The position numbers and the translations under genes are program-made. This document shows positions 36,728 to 44,143 of a stretch of 64,000 bases of DNA, in pieces. Positions within the stretch are counted from its first letter, which is position 1. Every line of letters begins with the position of its first letter. The notes beneath the pieces were generated by a model. That model was given only the letters and a program-made list of their open reading frames with translations. It was not told where the DNA came from and made no database searches. Source of the DNA: UBA11090 sp035560555 (GTDB lineage Bacteria; Spirochaetota; Spirochaetia; Treponematales; Rectinemataceae); contig DATMZF010000039.1 of assembly GCA_035560555.1 (NCBI GenBank), positions 1 to 64,000 of the forward strand. The letters are read 5' to 3'.

Positions 36728-37942
36728 ATGAAAATCCACCCGATCACCGACAAGATCTTTGCCCTCCACGCCGACATCAAATCGGACGACCTCTTCGAAG
36801 GTATCTGGCCGATTCCTTACGGAGTCTCCCTCAACTCCTACCTGATAAAATCTGATAAAATCGCTCTCATCGACCTCGTGCGCGATTGGGTTGGCGCCCC
36901 CGGGGAGCTGGCCGGGCAGCTGGCGACCATAGGCGTGGGCCTCGATGACATCGACTATCTCATTCTCAATCACCTCGAACCGGATCACACCGGATGGCTC
37001 GAGGAATTCAGGGCCATAAATCCCAAGGCGGAGATCATCGCCACGCAGAAGGGCATAGACCTGGTGCGCAGTTTCTACAAGTTGGACGATGGCCTGCGCG
37101 CCGTGAAGACTGGCGACAGGCTGGACCTCGGCGAGGGCGTAGCCCTCGATTTCTTCGAAACGCCCAACGTCCACTGGCCCGAAACCATGGTCACCTGGGC
37201 GGCGGACGGCGGCGTCCTCTTCTCCTGCGACGCCTTCGGTTCCTTCGGCGCCCTGGGCGACCGGGTCTTCGACGATGAGTTCACGCCGGAAGAGCACGTC
37301 TTCTTCGAATCGGAATCCCTCCGCTACTACGCGAACATCATCGCAAGCTTCGGCCTCTTCGTGAAAAAAGCCATCGCCAAGCTCGCCGACCTCGACATTA
37401 AAGTGGTCGCTCCCAGCCATGGCATTGTCTGGCGCGAGGCTCCGGGGGAAATCATCGCCCGCTACGCCCACTACGCCGATTATCTCGAAGGCCCGCGCGA
37501 AAAGGAAATCGCCATCGTATGGGGATCGATGTACGGGAATACGGAAAAGGGTCTCGCGGCCGTGATCGAGGGCATCGAGGACGAAGGCCTGCCCTACACC
37601 ATCCACAGAGTGCCGAACGAAGACGTATCCTGGGTTCTGGCCGACGCGTATAAAAGCGAGGGAATCCTCATCGCCATGCCGACCTACGAGTACAAGATGT
37701 TCCCGCCCATGGCCTATGTGCTCGACATTTTCGAGCGCAAGCACGTTTGGGACAGGAAAGTGCTCCGCGTCGGCAGCTTCGGCTGGATCGGCGGCGCCAA
37801 GAAAGAATACGAGAACAAGATTGCCCCGCTGAAATGGGAATCCATCGAATCGGTGGAATGGGCCGGGGCCCCAGACGAAGACACCCTCGCCCTTCTCTAT
37901 GAAAAAGGCAAGGAATTGGCCATCGCGGTCAAGAATTCCTGA
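36728..37942 (+). CDS. fprA: Flavodiiron protein (A-type flavoprotein)
   Basis: 404 aa. Metallo-beta-lactamase-like domain with a non-haem di-iron centre: NHLEPDHTGW near residue 80, the CDAFGSFG segment near 165 and the APSHG His near 225. A flavodoxin domain (about 255-400) starts with the FMN-binding WGSMYGNTE motif. These enzymes reduce oxygen to water or NO to N2O using electrons from rubredoxin or NADH systems, protecting anaerobes. No fused rubredoxin or reductase domain is present, so an external electron donor is needed. It sits after the transport module with its own promoter. Confidence 0.93.
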   Translation: MKIHPITDKIFALHADIKSDDLFEGIWPIPYGVSLNSYLIKSDKIALIDLVRDWVGAPGELAGQLATIGVGLDDIDYLILNHLEPDHTGWLEEFRAINPKAEIIATQKGIDLVRSFYKLDDGLRAVKTGDRLDLGEGVALDFFETPNVHWPETMVTWAADGGVLFSCDAFGSFGALGDRVFDDEFTPEEHVFFESESLRYYANIIASFGLFVKKAIAKLADLDIKVVAPSHGIVWREAPGEIIARYAHYADYLEGPREKEIAIVWGSMYGNTEKGLAAVIEGIEDEGLPYTIHRVPNEDVSWVLADAYKSEGILIAMPTYEYKMFPPMAYVLDIFERKHVWDRKVLRVGSFGWIGGAKKEYENKIAPLKWESIESVEWAGAPDEDTLALLYEKGKELAIAVKNS

Positions 37943-37991
37943 AGCCGCGTTAGCTTCCGACTTTGAGGCTTTGCGGCCTCGCGGCTTCAGG
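37938..37991. repeat. 12-bp perfect inverted repeat spanning the fprA stop
   Basis: CCTGAAGCCGCG (37938-37949) and CGCGGCTTCAGG (37980-37991) are perfectly complementary. An inner GAGGC/GCCTC hairpin lies within (37965-37980). The fprA TGA stop is inside the left arm. It is not followed by a T run, so it may stabilise the mRNA end; the real terminator is 20 bp further. Confidence 0.7.
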
Positions 37992-38010
37992 AAAGGACAC
38001 TACCACATAT

Positions 38011-38039
38011 AAAAAAGGCGCCTCTTAGGCGCCTTTTTT
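38011..38039. terminator. Bidirectional intrinsic terminator
   Basis: AAAAAAGGCGCC-TCTTA-GGCGCCTTTTTT: a perfect palindromic hairpin with A and T tracts on the two sides. It serves both fprA (plus) and the convergent sodium-pump genes (minus). Confidence 0.93.
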
Positions 38040-38092
38040 ATCATACTCGCGAGGTTCCCTTGAGAGCCTCGGCTATGGAAACCGTCTCGCCA

Positions 38093-38284
38093 TCACTTCG
38101 CTTTTTTGCTGATCATGTTCGCAAGCCGGATCATCAGAAAGAAAATACCCAACGTGGCGAATACGCCGATCAGGCCTCCCGCCGTGACGCCGAGAGCCTG
38201 GATAGTAGTCCCCAGGGTGTGGACAAGAGAACCGTCAGCGTTGCGCTCGCCCATCGACTTGAAATATTCTATTATGTTTTCCAT
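38093..38284 (-). CDS. Small single-helix partner of sodium-pump beta subunit
   Basis: 63 aa with one membrane helix (about 34-56, GGLIGVFATLGIFFLMIRLA) and a short basic C-terminus. It starts 10 bp after the beta-subunit gene with a Shine-Dalgarno region (GGAGAAAG) before the ATG. Size, topology and position suggest a minimal OadG-type gamma subunit, which in oxaloacetate and methylmalonyl-CoA decarboxylases anchors the alpha subunit to beta. It is shorter than typical OadG (about 80-90 aa) and lacks its Pro/His-rich zinc-binding tail. Homology is too weak to be certain. Confidence 0.6.
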   Translation of the reverse strand: MENIIEYFKSMGERNADGSLVHTLGTTIQALGVTAGGLIGVFATLGIFFLMIRLANMISKKAK

Positions 38285-38294
38285 ATCTTTCTCC

Positions 38295-39434
38295 TTATTT
38301 TCCCACCGCGATGAAGATGAGGGGCACGAGGGCCAGAACCATGCCTCCCGCTATGACCGATCCCAGCTGGCCGGAAACGTTGGAGCCGATGGCGTGCATG
38401 AGAATGATGTTGCCCTTCTCCTCTTCATTCGCCATCTTTTGGACAATGCGTCCCGACATCGGGAAGGCCGAGATGCCGCAGGCGCCGATCATCGGGTTGA
38501 TTTTCTTGTCCTTGGGCAGAAAGAGGTTGACGAACTTGGCGAAGAGGACGCCGCCCGCGGTGTCGAAGATGAAGGCCACGAGGCCCATGCCCATGATGAG
38601 GAAGGTCTTCCAGGTGAGGAAGTTCGCGGCGCTCATGGAGGCGCCGATCGTGATGCCAAGGAGAAGAGTAGTCAGGTAGGCCAATTCGTTCTGGGCTGTC
38701 TGGGAGAGCCGCTCGAGGACGCCAGATTCGCGGATCAGGTTGCCGAACATCAACGAGCCGATGAGGGGCACCGAAATGGGGGCCACAAAACCGGAGATCA
38801 TCGTCACGAGGATGGGAAATAGCACCTTGAGCCACTTCGGCGAATTGGATTCATGGTAGACCATGTGAATTTTTCTCTCGCTGCTCGTCGTCAGCGCCTT
38901 GATAACGGGCGGCTGGATGAGGGGCACGAGGGACATGTAGGAGTAGGCCGCTACCGAGATGGGCGCCAACAGATGGGGGGCGAAGAGATTGGCGACGAAG
39001 ATGGAGGTGGGGCCGTCGGCGGCGCCGATGATGCCGATACTCGCCGCTTCCTTGAGGTCGAAACCGACAAGCGTCGCAATGATCATCGTCGCGAAGATGC
39101 CGAACTGGGCGGCCGCGCCGAAGAAGATCATCATCGGATTCTTGAACAGGGGCCCGAAATCGATCATGGCGCCCACCGCGATGAATATGAGGAGAGGAAA
39201 GATTTCGGTTGCGATGCCCATATTGTAGAGGATCTTGAGGAATCCATCGGCGCCAGCGTGCTCCCAGACGACGGAGAGGGGCAGGTTGACAAGGATGGCG
39301 CCAAAACCGATCGGGAGAAGGAGCATGGGCTCGTATTCCTTGTTGATGGCCAGCCAGATGAGAATGCCGCCGATCCCGTACATGACAAGCATCTGCCATG
39401 TTATAGAGGTAAAACCGATGAAAACATCTTGCAT
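38295..39434 (-). CDS. oadB: Sodium-translocating decarboxylase beta subunit
   Basis: 379-aa polytopic membrane protein of the OadB/MmdB/GcdB family, which couples carboxybiotin decarboxylation to sodium export. Family signatures: GFGAILVNLPL, GAMIDFGPLFKNPMM, ASIGIIGAADGPTSIF with the conserved sodium-site Asp, and GACGISAFPMSGR. About nine to ten membrane segments. Unusually, no alpha (carboxyltransferase/biotin) subunit gene lies next to it; only a 63-aa partner follows. The alpha subunit must be elsewhere, and the substrate (oxaloacetate, methylmalonyl-CoA or glutaconyl-CoA) cannot be deduced. Confidence 0.93.
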   Translation of the reverse strand: MQDVFIGFTSITWQMLVMYGIGGILIWLAINKEYEPMLLLPIGFGAILVNLPLSVVWEHAGADGFLKILYNMGIATEIFPLLIFIAVGAMIDFGPLFKNPMMIFFGAAAQFGIFATMIIATLVGFDLKEAASIGIIGAADGPTSIFVANLFAPHLLAPISVAAYSYMSLVPLIQPPVIKALTTSSERKIHMVYHESNSPKWLKVLFPILVTMISGFVAPISVPLIGSLMFGNLIRESGVLERLSQTAQNELAYLTTLLLGITIGASMSAANFLTWKTFLIMGMGLVAFIFDTAGGVLFAKFVNLFLPKDKKINPMIGACGISAFPMSGRIVQKMANEEEKGNIILMHAIGSNVSGQLGSVIAGGMVLALVPLIFIAVGK

Positions 39435-39656
39435 TTCGAGACGTTCCTTTCCGAACCAAAAGCCGAGCGGCTCAGGATATCGGCAAATTATAATGACGAA
39501 TGGGCCAAATTTTATCGTATAATTTCACTTTTGGCAATGCTACAGGACCCTAAAAATTGTGTTTAGCGCGGGACCGGCGGTCCCGAAGACCGCTGGCTGA
39601 ACAGAGGGGACAACGCTAGAACAGCGAAAGCCCGCGATGCTATGATATGTGACAGT

Positions 39657-40754
39657 ATGAACAGCGAGATTACAGTAGCGGTCGGACTGTCGGGCGGAGT
39701 CGACTCATCCCTTGCGGCCGCGATCCTGAAAGATGAGGGATACGCGGTGATCGGCCTCACCATGAAGATATGGCGAGGCGCGTATAAAATCCAGGAAAGC
39801 CTCAAGCACGCTTGCTTCGGTCCCGGCGAGGAAGAGGACATCGCGGCCTGTGAAAGACTGGCCTCCCAACTCGGCATCGGCTACACCGTGATCGATCTTT
39901 CTGATGAATACGAAAAGCATGTCATCGAATACTTCAGAAAGGAATATCTCGAGGGCAGGACGCCCAACCCCTGCGTCGTCTGCAACAGGGAGCTGAAGTT
40001 TGGCTTTCTGATCGACAGGGCTCACGAAGCGGGGCTGGAATTCGACTATTTCGCCACCGGCCATTACGCGAGAAAGGAAGTTCGCGACGGAATCAGCTTT
40101 GTACGAACGGCGGTGGACTCGGCCAAGGACCAGACGTATTTCCTTTACGGCCTTGAATCTCCAAGGCTGGAGAAGATCCTTTTTCCTCTCGGCATGATGA
40201 CAAAGAACGAAGTGAGAGCGCTGGCCCGAGAGCATGGTCTCGAGGTCGCGGAAAAGCCTGAAAGCCAGGATTTCGTCGCGGGGGGAGACTACGCGCCTCT
40301 CTTCCAAGGCGAAACGCCCGCCCCCGGCGACATTGTCGACGTCGCGGGAAACCTTATGGGCAAACATAGGGGACTGCCCTATTACACGATCGGCCAGCGA
40401 AAGGGAATCGGCGTAAGCACGGGGCCAACCCCGCTCTATGTTCTGGCGCTCGACGCCAAGGAAAACAGGGTCATCGTTGGCCCCAACGCCGGGCTCTTTT
40501 CATCCGGGCTGCGATGCGGCAATTTTCGCTTCCAGGATCCCCGCATGACAGGCGGAAGGCTGACAGGTCTCGCGAAAATCCGCCAGAACCACAAGCCTGT
40601 ATCCTGTTCGCTCTCCTGCTCGAAACAGGGCGTCGCCGCCGAATTCGATATCGCCCAGAGGGCGGTGGCGCCGGGGCAATCCTTCGTGCTCTATTCGGGC
40701 GACGGTCTCGTCCTCGGTGGCGGCGTCATCGACGAGGCGATCCCCGCGGAATGA
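39657..40754 (+). CDS. mnmA: tRNA-specific 2-thiouridylase MnmA
   Basis: 365 aa. Makes 2-thiouridine at wobble U34 of tRNA-Lys, -Glu and -Gln. PP-loop GLSGGVDSS at residues 8-16, EYLEGRTPNPCVVCNREL with the first catalytic Cys near residue 105, ATGHYAR near 135, QRKGIG near 250. The usual second Cys in the PESQDICF(I) motif is missing: the sequence has PESQDFVAGGDY near residue 200. The enzyme may thus use a different sulfur-transfer or iron-sulfur chemistry. ATG at 39657 lies 10 nt after a TATGAT box with no Shine-Dalgarno. An in-frame ATG at 39642 overlaps that box. Confidence 0.88.
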   Translation: MNSEITVAVGLSGGVDSSLAAAILKDEGYAVIGLTMKIWRGAYKIQESLKHACFGPGEEEDIAACERLASQLGIGYTVIDLSDEYEKHVIEYFRKEYLEGRTPNPCVVCNRELKFGFLIDRAHEAGLEFDYFATGHYARKEVRDGISFVRTAVDSAKDQTYFLYGLESPRLEKILFPLGMMTKNEVRALAREHGLEVAEKPESQDFVAGGDYAPLFQGETPAPGDIVDVAGNLMGKHRGLPYYTIGQRKGIGVSTGPTPLYVLALDAKENRVIVGPNAGLFSSGLRCGNFRFQDPRMTGGRLTGLAKIRQNHKPVSCSLSCSKQGVAAEFDIAQRAVAPGQSFVLYSGDGLVLGGGVIDEAIPAE

Positions 40755-40810
40755 GCGCGGCGGCTTACGGCATCGCGCCAGCGACCCGAATATGCCCGCT
40801 CCAGGGCGTG

Positions 40811-40840
40811 TTGACGCTGGACCGCGGCAATGAGTACTAT
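40811..40840 (+). promoter_or_regulatory. tmRNA promoter
   Basis: TTGACG (40811-40816), 18-bp spacer, TACTAT (40835-40840). Transcription would start near 40847, about 8 nt before the mature tmRNA 5' end. Confidence 0.75.
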
Positions 40841-40854
40841 TCAACCTATGATAT

Positions 40855-41213
40855 GGGGGTGCACTGGTTTCGACTCGTGCGGTCCGTATCATGCGTTGCA
40901 GGTGGAGCCGCCGACCTCCTAACATTCGGCAAACTTTTACTTGCCAACAACAATGGCAATCTCGCTCTCGCCGCGTAAGTAGCGTAGAACGACGGACGTC
41001 CCGATGCGCCGCCCTGAGCGTCGGAAACGTCTGTAACTGACCGGGGCTCACTTCCCGCGAAGTCCGGGGCGCGGGGAGGACAACAAACCGGAATACGAAC
41101 CGGGGGAGCGCGCCGTCCCGCGCCCCTGGTTTCGACAACCCAAATGGATGGACAAACCTGTAGATGCGTGTGGTGCGCGTTCGGGGACGGGGGTTCGATT
41201 CCCCCCACCTCCA
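40855..41213 (+). ncRNA. ssrA: tmRNA (SsrA)
   Basis: Rescues stalled ribosomes by trans-translation with SmpB. The 5' end GGGGGUG (40855-40861) pairs with CACCUCC (41206-41212) to make the acceptor stem; GGUUUCGACU follows at the 5' side as in other tmRNAs. The T arm is GGGGG-UUCGAUU-CCCCC (41189-41205). The tag frame starts at GCC 40943 and reads ANNNGNLALAA before UAA (40976-40978), ending in the usual LAA-type degradation signal. The discriminator is A41213 and the 3' CCA is not encoded (CAA follows), so it must be added by CCA transferase. The one-piece form, not permuted. Confidence 0.95.
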
Positions 41214-41221
41214 CAAACCTT

Positions 41222-41253
41222 CGAGGGGCTGTCCGACACCGGGCAGCCCCTCG
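41222..41253 (+). terminator. Hairpin after tmRNA
   Basis: A 13-bp GC-rich stem (CGAGGGGCUGUCC with GGGCAGCCCCUCG, one G-U pair) lies 9 nt after the mature tmRNA. No U run follows, so it may be a processing or Rho-assisted site, or may leak into the next gene 18 nt downstream. Confidence 0.55.
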
Positions 41254-41270
41254 CCAATTAAGGAATCTGT

Positions 41271-41867
41271 ATGATCGGCTCGATATGCGTATTCTGTGGC
41301 TCGTCGCAAGGCGCTTCGCCGATCTACGGCGCTATGGCCGCCGATTTGGGCAGACGAATAGCCCGTAGAGGCAGTACCCTCGTCTATGGCGGCGGCAATG
41401 TGGGCACCATGGGGATTCTGGCCGAAGCGGCCATGCGGGAAGGCGGCAAGGTGATCGGCATTATTCCGGTGCGCCTGAACGAAATGGTGGACCATATGGA
41501 GCTCTCTGAGCTTTTCGTCGTCAAGGACATGCACGAGCGCAAAGCCCTTATGCAGGAAAAGGCCGATGCCTTCATCACCCTGCCCGGCGGCATTGGGACG
41601 ATGGAAGAACTTTTCGAAGTGTGGGCGTGGCGCTACATCGGCTACCATTCCAAACCGGTGGGCCTCATCAATGCCAATGGTTTTTACGACGACCTCATAA
41701 AGCTTCTCGCGAAAATGACGGACGAAGGATTCATGAAAAGAGCCATGCTGGACGACCTCTGCATCGCCGACAGCCCCGAGGGGATTCTCGGCGCGCTGGA
41801 AGCGAAGGCCGATTCGGGGCTCGCCCCCACCTTGAAGGTGCCAGAACGCCGCGGCCCCAAAGCATAA
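41271..41867 (+). CDS. LOG-family (TIGR00730) nucleoside-monophosphate phosphoribohydrolase
   Basis: 198 aa with a Rossmann-like fold. The family motifs are FCGSSQGASPIY at the start, LVYGGGNVGTMG near residue 43, and PGGIGTMEELFEVW near 105, where the PGGxGTxxE signature and the Arg in MHERKALM bind the nucleotide. Plant LOG enzymes cleave cytokinin ribotides; bacterial members act on purine or pyrimidine nucleoside monophosphates, with the physiological substrate often unknown. It follows tmRNA closely and no strong promoter of its own was seen. Confidence 0.88.
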   Translation: MIGSICVFCGSSQGASPIYGAMAADLGRRIARRGSTLVYGGGNVGTMGILAEAAMREGGKVIGIIPVRLNEMVDHMELSELFVVKDMHERKALMQEKADAFITLPGGIGTMEELFEVWAWRYIGYHSKPVGLINANGFYDDLIKLLAKMTDEGFMKRAMLDDLCIADSPEGILGALEAKADSGLAPTLKVPERRGPKA

Positions 41868-41965
41868 GCACTTCGGGCACAAGCCTAAGTCTAGGGCATT
41901 GACCGCTCGGAGGCTGGGCAGCCTTCAAAAATGCCGTCCGGCGAAGCCTCGCAAAAAACGGCGGA

Positions 41966-43405
41966 CTATTTGGCTCGGAGATATTTCTTGATGAGTCCCA
42001 GCTTCATGTCGCGCAGCTTCGTCGAAATGGAGACCTTATAGATATGGGGATTCAGCTGGCGAAGATAGGTCGTGTCGAATGTTTCAAGCCTCTTGGCCAT
42101 ATATTCCTGACTACTCTTCAGGTCAAGCTGACCTTCCACCGTCTTGCCATTCTCCATCACCTTGGAAAGAAGGGGCTCCACCCTGGCGGGAACTATGGAA
42201 AGCCGTCGGTAGTCGCCCATGGGGTGGTTGGCTATGATCTCGGTTCCCGCTTCGGGCGCTTCCTCATCGAGCGTCACGAGGTCGAGCCTGGATGTTCCAC
42301 TCTCATCGTAGAGCCTGAAAAGATTTTTCCTGCCGGGGTTCGTCGATTTTTCTGGATTGTCCGAAACCTTCATCACGGCTTTTTCGGCGGCCCCGCTTCT
42401 CATTGCCGCCAGCTTGTAGACGCCCGTGAAAGCGGCTTCGTCGCCGCCCGTCACGAGCTTGGTTCCCACGCCCCAGATATCGATCGGCGCTTTGGACGCA
42501 ACGAGATGCTCGATGATGGCCTCATCGAGTTCGTTGGACACGACGATCTTGGCGTCAGGGAATCCCGCATTGTCCAATCGCTCGCGGACCTTTCTCGTGA
42601 GGTAGTCGATATCGCCCGAATCGAGGCGGACGCCGAAAGAATAGCCCTTCGCGGCGAGTTCTTTCCCAACGATGATCGCGTTGTTTATGCCCGATTCGAG
42701 GGTGTTGTAGGTGTCGATCAGCAGGACGGCGTTGCTGGGATAGATCTCGGCGTAGGCCCTGAAGGCGTCCAGTTCGGACGGAAAGGTCATCACCCAGGAA
42801 TGGGCCATGGTTCCCAGAACGGGCATGCCGAAGAGCTTGCCGGCCAGGGTGTTCGAAGTGCCATAGGCGCCGCCAATGAAGGCGGCTCTCGCCGCGGAGA
42901 TGGCTCCATCGGCTCCCTGCGCTCTCCTCAGGCCGAATTCCATGATCCGTCCCCGCTCGGAGGCGAGCCATATTCGCGCGGATTTCGTGGCGATGAGGCT
43001 TTGGAAATTCAAGGTGTTGAGGACGAGGCCCTCGACGATCTGGGCCTGCACGAGGTCGCCATCGACGCGCACGAGCGGTTCCTGCGGAAAGATCAGCTCG
43101 CCTTCCTTGACCGACAGAATATCGCCGCTGAACGTGAAATCCTTCAGATACTCCAGGAAACCCTTTTCGAATATCTTGAGGGTTTCGAGGTAGGCCAGGT
43201 CGTCCTGGGTAAAATGGAAGTTTTCCAGCGCTTCGAGGAGGGTGCCGAGACCGGCGAAGACGGAATAGCCTCCCGCGAAGGGGTGACGGCGAAAAAAGTA
43301 ATCGAAGATGACCCTATGCTCGTTGATGCCCCGCTTCCAGTATCCTTGGGCCATCGTGAGTTCGTAGAAATCGGTGAAGAGGGCGTTGTTCATTATTTCA
43401 TTCAT
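41966..43405 (-). CDS. pncB: Nicotinate phosphoribosyltransferase
   Basis: 479 aa. Converts nicotinate plus PRPP (and ATP) to nicotinate mononucleotide, feeding NAD synthesis. Opening TDFYELTMAQGYWKRGI is the family signature; EFGLRRAQG near residue 170, IGGAYGTSNTLAG and the phosphoribose-binding region around IDTYNTLESG and GVRLDSGDI follow. ATG at 43405 overlaps the stop of pncA in ATGA and is chosen over longer in-frame starts that would lie within pncA. It acts right after nicotinamidase in the salvage pathway, so the two form a coupled operon. Confidence 0.95.
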   Translation of the reverse strand: MNEIMNNALFTDFYELTMAQGYWKRGINEHRVIFDYFFRRHPFAGGYSVFAGLGTLLEALENFHFTQDDLAYLETLKIFEKGFLEYLKDFTFSGDILSVKEGELIFPQEPLVRVDGDLVQAQIVEGLVLNTLNFQSLIATKSARIWLASERGRIMEFGLRRAQGADGAISAARAAFIGGAYGTSNTLAGKLFGMPVLGTMAHSWVMTFPSELDAFRAYAEIYPSNAVLLIDTYNTLESGINNAIIVGKELAAKGYSFGVRLDSGDIDYLTRKVRERLDNAGFPDAKIVVSNELDEAIIEHLVASKAPIDIWGVGTKLVTGGDEAAFTGVYKLAAMRSGAAEKAVMKVSDNPEKSTNPGRKNLFRLYDESGTSRLDLVTLDEEAPEAGTEIIANHPMGDYRRLSIVPARVEPLLSKVMENGKTVEGQLDLKSSQEYMAKRLETFDTTYLRQLNPHIYKVSISTKLRDMKLGLIKKYLRAK

Positions 43406-44019
43406 CGGATCACCTCTTTCAGCGCGACGATTCCGCAGCCCGCGCTTCTCATCGTTTCGACGGCCTTGGCGGCGTCGCCGGGCGAAGCCTCGACAGCCCT
43501 GATGCCTTCGGCCACGATGTCGACGCCGAGTCCCAGCCTGCGAGCGTCCAGCGCCGTGGCTTTGACGCAATAATCGGTGGCGAGGCCGACCACCACGATG
43601 GATTCGATTCCCAGAGCGTTCAGCCATCCGAAAAGACCGGTGGATGTGACGCCGTCATTCTCAAAAAAGGCGGAAAAGCTGTCGAGACCGGGATTCATAC
43701 CTTTGCGGAGAATCAATCTGGCGAGATAGGACTTCAGCCGCGGATGGAAGTCGGCACCCGCCGATCCCGCGACACAGTGATCGGGCCAGAGAATCCTGGG
43801 AGGATTTTCGTTTTCGGCGAGGGAATATGGCGGCTTTCCCGCCGAGGAGGCGAAAGAGATATGGCCTACAGGATGCCAATCCTGCGTAAGAACCGAGAAT
43901 GGCATCTTCTCCAAAAGCAGATTGGCGACAGGAACGACTTCATCGCCATGAGAGACGGCCAAGGCGCCTCCGGGGCAGAAATCGTTCTGTACGTCCACGA
44001 CGATCAAGGCAGAATGCAT
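43402..44019 (-). CDS. pncA: Nicotinamidase
   Basis: 205 aa isochorismatase-fold hydrolase that deamidates nicotinamide to nicotinate. The catalytic Asp lies in VVDVQNDFCPGGAL (residues 8-21) and the nucleophilic Cys in GLATDYCVKATALDA near residue 155. Metal-ligand residues are in the QDWHPVGHISF segment with two His. It is upstream of and coupled to pncB. GAAGG lies before the ATG. Together they recycle nicotinamide from NAD-consuming reactions. Confidence 0.93.
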   Translation of the reverse strand: MHSALIVVDVQNDFCPGGALAVSHGDEVVPVANLLLEKMPFSVLTQDWHPVGHISFASSAGKPPYSLAENENPPRILWPDHCVAGSAGADFHPRLKSYLARLILRKGMNPGLDSFSAFFENDGVTSTGLFGWLNALGIESIVVVGLATDYCVKATALDARRLGLGVDIVAEGIRAVEASPGDAAKAVETMRSAGCGIVALKEVIR

Positions 44020-44143
44020 GCGTGTACCTTCATCTTCAGTTGATACGTATTACTATACTGGTAGATTGGTTTTTCGGAAAGCATCGGCATGAAAGGGTTG
44101 GAACGTTCGTTCGCCGGCGCCCTCCCTCGCCTGAAGAGGTTTT

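Noticed and set aside
39571..39585. GGGACC-GGC-GGTCCC palindrome upstream of mnmA
   Set aside because: Three-base loop and no T run; too small to call a terminator or operator.
40500..41882. 460-codon minus-strand frame across mnmA end, tmRNA and the LOG gene
   Set aside because: It runs through a clear tmRNA and opposite two real genes; no motif found.
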